A stretch of DNA of 64,000 bases from Plasmodiophora brassicae (GCA_039704465.1 JASFAU010000008.1:1-64000); one strand, 5' to 3'. Numbered from the stretch's first letter, positions 42,692 to 55,078 are shown. Notes: generated from the sequence alone by a model not told the origin. Program-made: numbers and translations.

Positions 42692-45401
42692 TTAGTCAGC
42701 TGGCCTGGGCAGCCACTTCTTGTTTTGGTAGTCGTAAATTTGCTGGCACCGATTCGAGACCGTGTTTGTGTTCCAGTCCAGGCCGGTGAATGTCCAGTAG
42801 TCCTGAATGGGCCGTTCGGTGCCCAGGCCTAGGTCTTCGAGTTCTTCCGCTCGGACAGGCATGGCCCCTTCGAGTTTCATCAGGTACCTTGCCCTTTGCT
42901 CGCTCTCCTTCTGCACCCTGAACGCGTCGCCGTTATCCTGGAACACGGTGTAATTTCTCAGGTAGTATAGATGCGACACAACATTGCGGGTCGGTATGAA
43001 GAAGTCCCAGTTGTGGGTCCAGAGGCGCGCCGCATACAGAAGCTCCTCCCCATGGAACAGGAACGGCAGATACCGATCGAACGGCGCATCGATGAGCACT
43101 GTCGCCGGACCGAACATGAACCCAGCACCCAGGAATGTAGTGCTACCGGGGTCGGCGTTCGCCGCTTGTATGGCCGGGTTCGCCCGGTTATACCAGCTCT
43201 GTTCGGACGGGCTATTAGTGATTCGCAGGTCATGACGTAGGAGCGCAGAGCATGTTACGTTTGCGGCCTGGGTGATCAGCCCGCCGGGGCCGTGAAAGGA
43301 CGCGTCACAGATCCAGGGCACCCACATGTTCGCATCGTCCAACGGCGTCGTGTCAACCACTGGGTCTGTCAACATCATCGCACAGGTGTCAGCAACGGCG
43401 CTGTCCGTCCAATTTCGTTGTGGATCTGACATGTGCTGACAACGGCCTTCTTGGTGGGCATCGATCCGATCATGTCGACGAGGACGGTGTCCCAGTGGTC
43501 GACGAAATGCAGGTGCGAGTCAATCTGCAGGTAGTACTCCTCGTTGTCGTATAGTTTCGAGGCGATGTACCGGGCATGGGTTGGGCCCTGCGACTGGCGG
43601 GCATCAAGCGTCACCCGGCTAATCTGCGGGCGCCGATCTTCCGGCCCAAGACACGGCCGGTCGTTCGACCCCGGCATCGTCTGGTCGACTAGGCCGACGT
43701 AGACGCGGTCGCAATGGTCGCACTTGGTGAACAACTCCAGCAGGGTCGGCTCGCACAGTGGATCCCTGTACGATCCAATCGATACGAAGATCGCCCCCGG
43801 TTGGACCTTGGCGTGTCGAACCCGGTCGGCGAAGTCGGCAGCGGGCTCTGTAAACTCGGGCCATGTGTCGATCCTGCTCACAACGGTACGCTTGTAGGGT
43901 CGGGGCCCCGTTGGGACGGCGTCGTCAGACCGGTACCATTGCCGGGTGTCCCAGTCGTACTGCTGGTCGCACCGCTTGTCGATTCGCTTGTTACGCCAGT
44001 CGACGCCCGTGTACTCCAGGTACGCGTCGAACGTGCGCTCGTGGCCCAGACCGAGGTCGTCGACTTCCTCCATATGCGCCGGCTTGTCGCTGGACATCCC
44101 CAGCAGGTACCGCACCCTGATACGGGCTTCCTCGGCTAACGCTGACGACGCCGGGTTATCAACGTACGCGTTAAACTTGCGATGCCCTGCGGTCAGTGAT
44201 ATCAGGTCCAGTCTGCGACTCCATCGAGCAACTGCCGACCATAGACATGGTTGCAGATGTTTTCCAGCGGGACGACCAACTCGTACCCGGCCGTCCAAAG
44301 GCGGGCGGCATGGACAAACTCCTCGCCATGGAATAGGAAGTCCAGGTACCGGTCAAACGGGGCATCCCACAGGATGGACGACGGAGCGAACAGGAACCCG
44401 GCGCCGATGAACGGGGACGCTTGCGGGCGTCCGCCGTGCTGCTCCTTGCTGTACCATGAAGAATCCTGCGAGAACAGCCCTTGCATGTAGTCGTCGAACT
44501 TCGCATCGCAGATGAAAGGCACCGCATTGCCAGGCGTTTCAAGCTCCTGGACGGTGGCAACCTGTGCAACAGTCGGCCTGAGAACGCTGCCGGTTCCCTC
44601 GTTAGGCGCATCACGCACCGGATAGTGACTGATGACGAACTTCTTGGACGGCATGTGGGGCACCATGTTTAGCAGGCGTTCATCCCATCGGTCGATGAAG
44701 TTCAGATGTGCGTCGATCTGCATGAAGTACTGCTCGCCCTGCCAGAGGCGCGACGTCATGTACCGAGCGTAGGTGGGCCCGCGTGCCAATGATGAATGCA
44801 GGCGAATGACGCGCATCTGTCCCCGGTACTGGGCGTGTTCAGGACCCAATTCGCACGGGGTATCACTGTTGTCGCGCTGCTCGACGAGCCCAATGTGGAT
44901 CCTGTCGCACTGCTTGCACTTGCTGAAGATCTGCGCCAGCGTCTGCTTACAGTTTTCGTCCCGATACGACGATATCGACACGAAGATGGCGCCCTCCTGC
45001 ACCGGCAACTTCTGCATCCGCCGCCGACCCTCTCGAACCGTCTCCGTCTTATGCGGCACCGAATCGATATCATAGATGGTTTCCTGGGTGGTTCCTGCCG
45101 CAGCCGGGTCCGGCGTCGTTGTCGCTGGCTCGGGTTCCGGCGCCATTTCACCAGCGGGTGCTGGAAACGGTACGACCAGGTCATCGTCCGGTTCCAGGAG
45201 GACGGCTGGGGCCGGCTGCGGGACAGCACCGTTGCCTCTGGCGGGACGGCGTCGCTGCAGGATCACCGGTACAGGGTTCAGGCCTTCGGTTACCTCAGGC
45301 AGACGTAACGCCAGCAGGAATGCAGTGAACCCGATGAAACCCAGGGCTACGAACATCCAGACAAGGCGACGCTGCAGGTGTGCCGTTGCAGCGTGCAACA
45401 T
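42692..45401 (-). CDS. Type II membrane GlcNAc-transferase with two tandem catalytic domains
   Basis: The N-terminus (MLHAATAHLQRRLVWMFVAL) is a short cytosolic tail and a signal anchor (about residues 13-33), then a Pro-rich stem. Domain 1 (about 135-395): GAIFVSISSYRDENCKQTL, ARGPTYARYMTSRLW, FMQIDAHLNFIDRWD, PFIGAGFLFAPSSILWDAPF. Domain 2 repeats the pattern: GAIFVSIGSYRDPLCEPTL, LQIDSHLHFVDHWD, TFLGAGFMFGPATVLIDAPF. Both match the GlcNAc-transferase family that includes Dictyostelium Skp1 GlcNAc-transferase. An intron at 44187-44239 joins CNHVYG to HRKFNAY, in register with domain 2. Near 43435 the frame shifts by one base within domain 2; this is a mutation, an assembly error or a missed splice. 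Probably Golgi-located; acceptor unknown. Confidence 0.75.
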
Positions 45402-45873
45402 GGCGACCCAGCGCCTCGGCAGGTGCTGCCGATGGCGGCGGCCGTCCCTCGTGCGGCGGTGCGATCAGCGCCAGCGCCACACCGATACAAAGCCAAGGGT
45501 GTTGCTCGAATTATGGATATCGGAACAGTCACAGACGGAGCCATCGCCTCGCAGTATTCAGATGCGGTCGGCTCCGGAGCGTTGCGCTCCCACGCACGCG
45601 CTGTCCCACAACCGCCGAATCCCCACGAAACAATTGGCCTGCACTGGGCAGTCTGCTTGATGGCCATTGGCAGCACGACGACGCCAGCCGTAACGCCCTT
45701 GCTGCGTCCCCGGAGCAGGGGGTCAGGCTTCCAGAACAGTGATGGCGCCCAGTTGCTCGTGTACCCTGTTCTAGATACGACGGTTGACGCACGTCGTCCA
45801 AGGCCCTGATGTTGTTAGTATACACTGTATTGAAACCGAGGGTTGGCGCACGTCGGCCAAGGAACAGGCACGG
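45402..45873. other. Intergenic, no gene recognised
   Basis: Gap between two minus-strand genes. Only short overlapping frames without motifs are seen; it presumably contains the promoter of the GlcNAc-transferase gene. Confidence 0.45.
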
Positions 45874-46335
45874 TCAGCCGATGGATTTGATGAGGTCCAT
45901 GAGTTTCGCGTATTCGATGGTCTTTGCTTGCGGACCGGACCCGGACGAGTTGCCGCCGAGGCGCCGGGCGTCGTCGACGATCGTCTCGATCTCGGCCCGG
46001 GACAGTTTGTCGCCCAGCGTCGTTAACGCGTGCGTGAACTCCTCGATGTTGATATGCCCGGGCTTGTCCTTGCATTCGAAGACTTTGAAGGCGTCGGCAA
46101 TCTCCTCCAGCGACTTCTGGATCTTGTTGGCCTCGGCGAGGAACGCCTGGAACGTGGCGTAGTTGATCTTGCCCTTGTGCTTGCTGTTGGCTTCGTTCGT
46201 CAGCGTCTTGATCTGGTCGCCGGTCAGGCGCTTGCCGACGCTGCGCAGCGCCGTCCCTAGGTCATCGGCCTTGAGCATGCCCTCCTTGGCATACATGTTG
46301 AAGACCTCCTGCGCCGTCTGCCCTTCGGATGCCAT
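45874..46335 (-). CDS. Calmodulin-superfamily protein, essential-light-chain-like
   Basis: 153 residues, single exon: MASEGQTAQEVFNMYAKEGM. It has four EF-hand-like helix-loop-helix units, but the loops are degenerate: KEGMLKADDLGTALRSVGKR lacks a full Ca-binding loop, SKHKGKINYATFQAFL has one shortened, CKDKPGHINIEEFTHAL lacks the first Asp pattern, and the fourth is interrupted by a Gly/Ser insert (LGGNSSGSGPQ). The total length and KINYATFQAF resemble myosin essential light chain. Probably binds an IQ motif without needing calcium. A divergent calmodulin-like protein is the alternative. Confidence 0.75.
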   Translation of the reverse strand: MASEGQTAQEVFNMYAKEGMLKADDLGTALRSVGKRLTGDQIKTLTNEANSKHKGKINYATFQAFLAEANKIQKSLEEIADAFKVFECKDKPGHINIEEFTHALTTLGDKLSRAEIETIVDDARRLGGNSSGSGPQAKTIEYAKLMDLIKSIG

Positions 46336-46757
46336 CGTCCTTCACGCAGCCAACCACAACGCCGCCAATCCGCAAAATACAGTGACCGACAATGGTTGAT
46401 CGACTGACCAAGAGATGGCGCGGCAACGGGCGGTCGCAGCGGCCACCTCTGGGGCCTCCGCCCAGCGTGCACGGCGCCTGGTCAGATTTTTGTCCAACCG
46501 CGTCACTGCCTGCCCGCTTTTCTGTCACGACTATACCGTATGGCGATGGAACGATGACCGTTGTGCTGTGCCCACTTGGCACGTGCCCATCCTGGCGAAG
46601 CCGGCGGTCGTTCATAACACGGAAGGACGCCCTGCGTATCAGTCGGCAGCATCCTGCGGCTGACAGCGTTTCGAGAGCAAAGCGAGCACGCCACAACGAA
46701 GGCATTGTATTCCAGACCGTCCCGGAACGTTTCGCTCACGAGTCCATGACACCCGTC
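46336..46757. other. Intergenic, no gene recognised
   Basis: Between the light-chain-like gene and the membrane protein gene, both on the minus strand. No motif-bearing frame or structured RNA recognised. Confidence 0.45.
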
Positions 46758-47757
46758 TTATTGTGTGAACGTGACTGTTGCCGCGTTCGTGTCGATGGCC
46801 AGCTGGCAGTTGTTTCCACAGAATCCGCCCGTGACGACGGTCTGCCCTGACGGTTTGATATCATTCGGCCCCGGCGTGATCACGATGGTGTTGCCGTCCA
46901 TTGTGTGCTTGGACCCTCCCCAGGTGTTCGCTAGGTCGCAGGTCGTCGTTGTTGGGATTCGCAGCTGCCACGACGTTGGCACCTTGTCGGTCGGGTTGCT
47001 GACTGTGTAGTACGCGCACGGCTGTTGCAGGGGCTGGAACCCGACCTGTTGCCCCGACATTTGTCAGAACGCTGTCCCAGCTATCGTATCTGCGTCGCGA
47101 CACTATGCGTACCTGACCTGGCCAAGTGTCCCCCTGGGTAGGGCCTCCACCGTTCGTACCTGCCGGTCCACTGCCCTTGGACCCGGCCGTCTGCCAGATA
47201 ATCAGGGCGATGGCAACAACGGCAACAGCGATGACAGCGGCAACGATTGTGATGCAGTATCGTGGACGAGGTTGCGCCTGCTGATTCGACGGGCGACTGT
47301 TCGGGGAACCGGGCCCCTCCATCGCAATGGCCGCCGTATCCCTGGGCGAGACGCGCGTCGCCGATCGCTTCCTGGGCGAGCGTGGCGACCTGCGCTGCTG
47401 AATAGGGCCGGTAACGGGCTGTTCTGCTGCTTCGGTGGCTTGCTGGACGGCGACCAGATACTGCTCTTCGATGGTATGGCGACGCTCTGCTTGGGCTTGC
47501 ATACGTCGAGCCTCATCTAGGGACGGCGTCGATGCAGGTTCGATGCCATTCGATGCCGGTGCCGAAGACGAACTGATGCCTCCAAAGACAGCATTGAGCA
47601 GGCCACCGAATTTGCTGGTCGTGGACTTGGGTTGCTGTGATGGCCCAGCGAGTTCAGGGACGTCAGGAGCCGCACTGGGGTGCTGTGGTCGCAGAGGTGG
47701 GAACGAGTGCTCGAAGTTCGCCGCTGGCGATTGGCTGCTCATTGAGGACGATGACAT
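46758..47757 (-). CDS. Single-pass membrane protein with possible carbohydrate-binding domain
   Basis: Two exons (47757-47113 and 47045-46758; intron 67 nt), about 310 residues. The N-terminal ~170 residues are Ser/Pro/Gln-rich and cytosolic, with a coiled segment (ARRMQAQAERRHTIEEQYLV) and a basic stretch (RRSPRSPRKRSATR). One transmembrane helix is near residues 178-200 (ITIVAAVIAVAVVAIALIIW). A Gly/Thr linker follows, and a ~95-residue outer domain (YYTVSNPTDKVPTSWQLRIP, TWGGSKHTMDGNTIVITP, GGFCGNNCQLAID). The W, G and Cys spacing resembles cellulose-binding CBM2-like domains, but the match is by eye. It may link the cell surface to a polysaccharide. Confidence 0.6.
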
Positions 47758-48654
47758 CGTTTCAGCCTCTATGCCAGTGCGTACTCCCTACAACATGACA
47801 CAATGACACATCTGCAGTATATTCCAGTCGGGGCACGCGCCCTATCGGCCGTTCAGTTCAGGACGCGCGCAGTCGGAGCAAGTACAGTACCACCACAACT
47901 GGCAACTTGCTGGCTAGGTACCGACGCGTTGAAAGCACGGGAACAGTCATTCTGGCCAGAGCATGAAATGCATGTCATGATGGGACCATGCCATCGTCAA
48001 CAGTTCAAGGGCGTGACTGGATAGACGGGCGGAAATAGTCGCCGCTGCCATAACAATGGGTAGGCCCACTGGCCCACTTGAGATATTAGAGTCGCGTGCC
48101 ACATTCTGGCATGAAGGTCGCTGGTCGTCGGTCCACAGCAGCCCGGCGCCTTCCCGGGATCAGCACCGATACGGGTAGGCAGCGGACACCGACGGACGGC
48201 TCATTTGAAAGCGAATCGTCGAACTTCCTGACCGGTCTCCGGGTCCTGCAAGGCCTACCAGTGTGGGTCGTTCAAGCACTCGATGCAGCTGGGTTCGTTT
48301 ACTAGCACCTCTTGGCGATTTCATTCTATACGATTCACACTCAGGTTGTGTCTTCCGATGTGACAGGGGGGAATCGGCGAAGTTTCGACAGCTCGTCTAC
48401 CAACGGAACCACGACATGCGTCAGCAGTATGAGTCTGAGCATCGGCGGCACCTGCGGGCTGTGTCGAGATCGTAAGCCTGCATGCTAAAGGGGACGAAAG
48501 CCAACGCCGAATACAGCCCGCAGAGCACTTGCTTCAGTACAGATTTCCAACAGGTAATTTCAGGCAGGTGACAGTCAAAGCCGAGTCAGCCACAGTCAGG
48601 CGGGCCCTTAACGTACCTGCGCCCGCTTTGCGGGACACCTGACGGCACAGTGCG
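47758..48654. other. Gene-poor stretch
   Basis: No supported gene on either strand, and base composition is less coding-like. Short frames at 48096-48475 show no family features. Confidence 0.45.
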
Positions 48655-49183
48655 GTGTAGTGTCATTTACCAAACACACTAGCTATCTTCCCTTCGGGTT
48701 CCAGACCCTAGATCATTATCCTCCTTCCGGTGGCTTCCTCCAGCATGCCGTACGAGGATATTGTGTGGTTGGTAAACGATACTACAAAACCGGTTTTAGC
48801 GGTGATCGATACCAGATCAAGAGACATGAGGCGGACGCGGAAGCCCGTGCAACAGCCGATGGCGGAGGGCCTGGATCCGAGCGCTCACCGGGACACATCT
48901 TTCTCGATCCGGCAGGTACGCCTCCGCCTCCAGAACGATCCGGCAGTAGTCCTGGTACTGTTCCTCCATTTCTTCAGAGCGCTCGGATCCAGGCCCTCCG
49001 CCATCGGCTGTTGCCCGGGCTTCCGCGTCCGCCTCATGTCTCTTGATCTGGTATCGACCACCGCTAAAACGGGTTTTGTAGTGTCATTGACCAAACACAC
49101 TATCCGAGATCCTCCCTCCCAGGTTCCAGACACTAGATCGTTCTCCTCCTTCCCGCGGCTTCCTCCCGCATGCCGTACGGACT
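48655..49183. repeat. Foldback structure: 130-bp inverted repeat within direct repeats
   Basis: Arms 48755-48886 and 48977-49106 are reverse complements at about 92% (shared AGATCAAGAGACATGAGGCG and GATGGCGGAGGGCCTGGATC) with a 90-bp loop. Outside, 48660-48752 and 49081-49183 are direct repeats (TAGTGTCATT-ACCAAACACACTA, GGTTCCAGAC-CTAGATC, GCATGCCGTAC). The TAGTGT..ACACTA motif also ends the arms in inverted form. It looks like a foldback-type element or a hairpin RNA source; no protein gene is needed to explain it. Confidence 0.75.
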
Positions 49184-50575
49184 CTCCTCCATGCCGTACG
49201 GACTTCCTGGTCTTAGTGCCCGTATGCTATTCTTGGTATCTCTGGCTGTGACAGGGCAAGCTACAATAGACCGGACCGCCAACTAGGCCACGAGAGCAGC
49301 TATAGGTACATCGCTCCACCGTCTACAGCGGGCGCCAACGCTGCCTGCCGCTGCGCACAACTGCGCTCAGTGAGCTACGTGGTTGGTAGGCGCACCTGCC
49401 AACGCGAGCCGGACGTTGGGAGAATCGAAGCGTGCAAACAGACGTTTACAATGTCCGTTAATCCTGTCATTGCGCGCCGCATGCGGCGCGTTCCCTTGTA
49501 CACACCCCTGTGAGGGCGTCCTTGAACGATATCATTCGAGGCAGATTGTGTACATATGCATTTCGGATCGGGATCGCCCTATAAAACGCTACCCAACGGA
49601 GATCGACGGTTCATCTGCATGGGGCGTTGATCCTGAAACGTGGCGGCTCCACATTACGATAGTTCTTAATTTCTCCCGACGTGGATAGATGCAAGCAGAC
49701 GGCTAGCGCATGAGGAATGAATATCGATCGATATGGTGTTGCCCACATTATCTTTCGGAAAGAGAGACAGGGTTTCGGCTTCACTTAAGCCTCTCACGCT
49801 TCGCATCTCAGGACCGTAGTTCAGAGGGGGAATGCGACGTGGACGCCCTCAGCAAAGGCGGGCCCGAAAGTGTTTTAGTAGCCGATCAGCTTCCGGATAA
49901 ATGTGTGACGACTGGTGGCCATCTGCGTCGGGCTCAAGAAATAGAGAACTGCCAATTCCTTACGAAATTCCAGATCGTTGCCGCGAAGCAGATATTATGT
50001 CGGCACCATCGATTGCCATCATCATATATAATCAGCGTCATCATTCTCTTCGGCGCCACCCCCCATCAGCGGGCTGAACAACACGTCCGCCCATAATCGT
50101 CCCTCTTCGCTCCATCTGACAAAACGATGAATCACTCGTAGCACTATGCTGAACATCGTGACCGGTCTGGTACTCTAACTCGTGGCGTTTCTGGCCCATG
50201 AGGTCCGCATAGTGTTACGAACGCTTCAGCGCAAGTTACAGAAATGGATCAGTGTGGAAAAGGCTGCTCCCACGCAGGGTAGACATCTGAACGTCGACGC
50301 CCGCCACCTGCGGGCTGTGTCGACCCGACAGACTGAACGGAGCCACGGGCCAAGCCAGTGCAAGCGTGCCCGCCCCTGTTTCGGCGAAGATGGCGCAAAG
50401 TCACAGGTGGCGCGGTCTCCAGTCAGAAGAACGCCGAAATTAGCGCCGCCGCTGCCAGGGGTCGACCCGAGAGGCCAGGCGACGACGCGCAGCCCGTGCC
50501 GGACGAGTCGACCGTCGGTGACGCCCGAGGGTCGGGGGTCGCTGCGGCTCTCCTAGACGCAGTTAGTCACTGTTC
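49184..50575. other. Gene-poor stretch upstream of the CNNM gene
   Basis: No recognisable gene. A small CGCCGCATGCGGCG palindrome lies near 49477. The last 200 bp have coding-like composition and could be 5' UTR or an unrecognised upstream exon of the following gene. Confidence 0.4.
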
Positions 50576-52344
50576 ATGCTAGTCGACACGGGCAATGCCG
50601 TCACGGATAAGGTTGCCGAATACGCCGTTGCCGTCATCCTCCTCGTTCTCTCCGCCATCTTCTCCGGCCTGAACCTGGGCCTCCTCGGCCTGAACGTCCA
50701 TTCCCTGGAGATTGCCCTGTCGTCCGGGTCGGTCCAAGCCAAGTACGCCGCCTATATCCTGCCGATTCGTCGAAAGGCGAACCTGCTCCTCTGCACGCTG
50801 CTGTTCGGCAACGTTGCCGTCAATGCCGCGCTGTCCATCCTCCTGACTGACCTGGTCAGCGAGGTGCAGGCCTTCATTCTGTCCACGTCGTTGATCGTGT
50901 TCGTCGGCGAGATCGTTCCGCAGGCAGTGTGCTCCCGGTACGCGCTGTACCTAGGCTACATGGCCACCCCGCTCGTCTGGGGCATCTTGTTCCTGCTGTA
51001 CCCGATATGCAAGCCGGTCTCCATGATCCTGGACTGGCTGGTCGGCCCCGAGTTCACCGTCATCTACAACCGCAATGAGATGCGGAAGCTCGTCGAGCTG
51101 CACCATGAGGCCGGCAAGGGCGACGGTATCCAGCTGGACGAATTCAACATCATGACGGGCGCCCTGCAGTACGCCGAGAAGCGCGTCGCTGAATGCATGA
51201 CGCCCATCGATCAGTGCTTCACGCTGGACGCGTCGGCACGTTTGGACCACGAAACGGTGCTGGCGATCAGCGACAGCGGGTATAGTCGGATCCCGATCAT
51301 GGATGTCGACCCGGCCGGACACGCATTCGTATGCGCCATCCTGTACGCCAAGGACCTGATTCTCGTCGACCCCGACGATGCATTGCCGGTTCGGCACGTG
51401 ATTGCGCTGTACAATCGCCCCGTCACGCTCGTCTACAGCGACTGCCTCCTGAAGCACGTCTTCCGCGACTTCAAGACGGGATCTACCCATATCGCCATCG
51501 TTGTCGACGTCGACTCGAGCGGCCCGGGCGACCCGTTTTACGTCATCCGCGGTCTGATCACCCTGGAAGACATTGCCGAAGAAATCTTCCAGCAGGAAAT
51601 CATGGACGAGAAGGACCACGTAAGTCGCCGCCGTTTGTAGGCACATCGCGTTCTTATACGTTATCTCGACAGGCGGTTCGGCAAGGTGCCAGTCTGAGGG
51701 TGGCGAGACGTAGCGGCCGTTCAGGTGCTGGCCGACTGGAAGGCCCCGAGTTGGACACCGTGTTCCACCACCTACGCGGGTGCTATCCGGCATTGTTTCT
51801 GTCGATTCCCGAAGAGAACCTGCGCTTCCTCTTGTCACGCTGTCCTGTTGTGGAACTGGATGTGCCCGCGCCGAAACCCGGCGTCAACCCGCTGTCCCTG
51901 GCAGGGTCACAGGCTGAGCGCCTTCTGCGAGCGAACATGGCGATCCCCGTGGCACAGGGCGGTCTGCAACTCTGCAAGGCCGGGCAGGTTGCCGAGTGTG
52001 CATATTTGATCCTGGACGGCAAGGTCCAGGTCCTATCGGGCAGTGCCCAGCAGTTCGAGTCGACACTTGGGCGATGGTCGGCACTGGCGCTCTGTATGCT
52101 GGGCCAAGGCGACCAGGGCGATTTCGTGCCCGACTTCACGGCCGCAGCCATACGCGGGCCCGTCCGCCTCGTCCGCATCGACAGGGGTGACTTCCGGCGC
52201 GTCTCCAAGATGACGAGAGACGAGGTTTTGGCGGCAGCGGATCATGCCGTCGCGCCCAGTGATGTGCAACTCGCCAGTACTGGTGACATCCAGCCGGCGA
52301 AAATCGGCAGCCAGGTCGTTATCGTAGGAAGCGACCACGTATAA
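50576..52344 (+). CDS. CNNM/CorC-type metal transport protein (DUF21, CBS pair, cNMP-like domain)
   Basis: Two exons, 50576-51619 and 51673-52344 (intron 53 nt, phase 0), about 570 residues. The DUF21 membrane domain has four hydrophobic segments from residue 15 (VAVILLVLSAIFSGLNLGLL; LLCTLLFGNVAVNAALSILL; ILSTSLIVFVGEIVPQAVCS; PLVWGILFLLYPICKPVSMI). The Bateman module follows (RVAECMTPIDQCFTLDASAR; GYSRIPIMDVD; CAILYAKDLILVD; HIAIVVDVD; IRGLITLEDIAEEIFQQEI). Exon 2 gives a cyclic-nucleotide-binding-like domain (AECAYLILDGKVQVLSG). This is the architecture of eukaryotic CNNM magnesium transporters or regulators. GEIVPQ is the family hallmark. Complete. Confidence 0.92.
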
Positions 52345-52430
52345 TATGACCGAGGGTGCTCTCGACGGCAACGTCAGGCAGGAGACCTATGCGAGCCCTC
52401 CTTTACGATCCAACCAAATACATTGTCAAG

Positions 52431-53259
<829 letters not shown>

Positions 53260-53428
53260 TGCCGGCACGACAGGTGTGCTGCTATACGTTGATGGCCGAC
53301 AGTGTAAGTGCGTGGACCCACGGACTTTGCTGACGGGGAGCTGCAGGCTGCAGCCGCCCCCCGCCGCCGCGCGCATCGGATCGCAGCGGTTCGCGTCGTG
53401 CCCAGTCGACACGGCCGGCACGCCGACC
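53260..53428. promoter_or_regulatory. Bidirectional promoter region
   Basis: 169 bp between the divergent starts of the phosphatase (minus) and METTL17-like gene (plus). No TATA box or other motif stands out. Confidence 0.5.
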
Positions 53429-54973
53429 ATGTGGCGATCGTTGGCGCGGCGTCAACCGTCTCGGCTCGTCCGCTACACGTTCACGCTACCGAAAGGGTAC
53501 AACCCGTTCAACGATCGCGAGCAGCTGTTCTTTGAGAGCGATCGCGCCCTGGACCTGGCACGGCTGGCGGAGCGCGCCAAGGTCGACAAGCGCAAACCGT
53601 CACCTGCGCCGGTGGAGGACGACAGCGTCGTGGCGGTCGACGACGACGGGACGATCCCGTGGGGTGTCGAACAACCGGAGGAGCCACGGTTCGACAACGA
53701 CCCGGTCGTGAAGATGACGCGTTGCGACGCCTGGTACGAGGACGTGCCCGCCACGATGCTGAGCGCTCAGCGGTCCGCCCTCAAGTCGCTGGGAATCAGG
53801 GCCCGGCAGTGCATCCCCGACGACATCCTGCACGCCAAGGGGCGCTTCCGAGAGCACCCGTGGACCCGGTACGTGCACAGCCGCCTACTGCACCCGACGC
53901 ACGTCTACACGGCCGAACGTGCTGGCGATTACCTCATCACGGAGCACACCATGTCCTTTGCCGTCCTGCGACGCCTCCTGCGCGACGTCAGGAAGCGCTT
54001 GCCGGACCTGCAGGTGGACGCCTGCCTGGACGTGGGCGCCGGGACGGCCGCGGCCGCCTGGGCCGCCCTGGACGCGTTCGGCGCCGAACTCGCCGTCACC
54101 TGCGTCGAACCGGCGCCGCACATGACCTCGATCGGGAAGCAGGTGACCGAGTCGTTCATGCGGACGACGGAATGGCACGCGACCCTGGCCACCCTGCCGG
54201 ATCGTGTCGATTTCCCGGTCGTCGTCGGCGCCTTCATGCTGCAGGAAGTGCACCCGGCCGTTCGCCACGAGCTCCTGGACGCCATGTGGGATCGCGTGCG
54301 CCCCGGCGGCGTCCTGGTCCTGGCCGACCTCGCCACGCCCGACGCCAACGCCGTCGTCGTCGACAGCCGCATGCACGTCCTGGAGCGGCATCGTGGCGAG
54401 GCGCGCACGCTGTCGCCCTGCCCGCACGACAACGTGTGCCCGTGGGCGGCCAAGTTCGGGTTCCTGAACGCCACCAACGACCGGCGCAAGGCGCGGCAGC
54501 GCGGCAAGCAGAGGAACTTCTGCCACTTTGGGCAGCGCGTCCGCCTGCAGTCGTTCGTCGAGCAGTCCATCATGCATGCGCGCCCGCGAACCGCCTCGCT
54601 GGTCCGGTTCCAGAACGAGTACCTGGTGCCGTTCTGCTACGCCGTCCTGGAGAAACCCGTCGGCGGTGCCGCGCGCCCCGATGACGGCAACCGGGCCGCC
54701 GTCGGCGACGACGACATCCTGGACCCGCGCACCTGGTCCCGAATCGTTCGGCCGCCACTGAAACGCGGCGGCCACGTCATTATCGACGCGTGCCAGTCCG
54801 ACGCCACCCTGCAACGGATGGTGGTCAGCAGGAAGAACGGCGTCGGTGGCCCGTACAAGATGGCGCGCGGGCAGGAATGGGGCGACCTGTGGCCCTACAC
54901 GAAGCACGCCGTCGCCGACGACCCGGGCGCGCCGTCGTCCACCGACCAGGACGAGCCGTTGACCGAGGTCTAG
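53429..54973 (+). CDS. METTL17/Rsm22-like mitoribosome assembly methyltransferase
   Basis: 514 residues, single exon. Start chosen at 53429 because MWRSLARRQPSRLVRYTFTL is a typical mitochondrial presequence; an upstream in-frame extension overlaps the opposite gene. Features include RFREHPWTRYVHSRLLHPTH, the SAM-binding Gly-rich motif LDVGAGTAAAAWA, ELAVTCVEPA, VVGAFMLQEV and RVRPGGVLVLADLATPDANA. The cysteine motif LSPCPHDNVCPWA, followed by FCHFGQRVRLQ, corresponds to the Fe-S cluster ligands described for METTL17/Rsm22. It acts in small mitoribosomal subunit maturation. All four Cys appear present. Confidence 0.92.
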   Translation: MWRSLARRQPSRLVRYTFTLPKGYNPFNDREQLFFESDRALDLARLAERAKVDKRKPSPAPVEDDSVVAVDDDGTIPWGVEQPEEPRFDNDPVVKMTRCDAWYEDVPATMLSAQRSALKSLGIRARQCIPDDILHAKGRFREHPWTRYVHSRLLHPTHVYTAERAGDYLITEHTMSFAVLRRLLRDVRKRLPDLQVDACLDVGAGTAAAAWAALDAFGAELAVTCVEPAPHMTSIGKQVTESFMRTTEWHATLATLPDRVDFPVVVGAFMLQEVHPAVRHELLDAMWDRVRPGGVLVLADLATPDANAVVVDSRMHVLERHRGEARTLSPCPHDNVCPWAAKFGFLNATNDRRKARQRGKQRNFCHFGQRVRLQSFVEQSIMHARPRTASLVRFQNEYLVPFCYAVLEKPVGGAARPDDGNRAAVGDDDILDPRTWSRIVRPPLKRGGHVIIDACQSDATLQRMVVSRKNGVGGPYKMARGQEWGDLWPYTKHAVADDPGAPSSTDQDEPLTEV

Positions 54974-55078
54974 GTTGTGCTGCCGACGTATAATATATGG
55001 GTCGCGCCCCGGAAACAGATATGGGACGCGCAGATACGCCTGCGATCGCCCTCGTGTGCCAACGCTGTCGGCCGGCCC

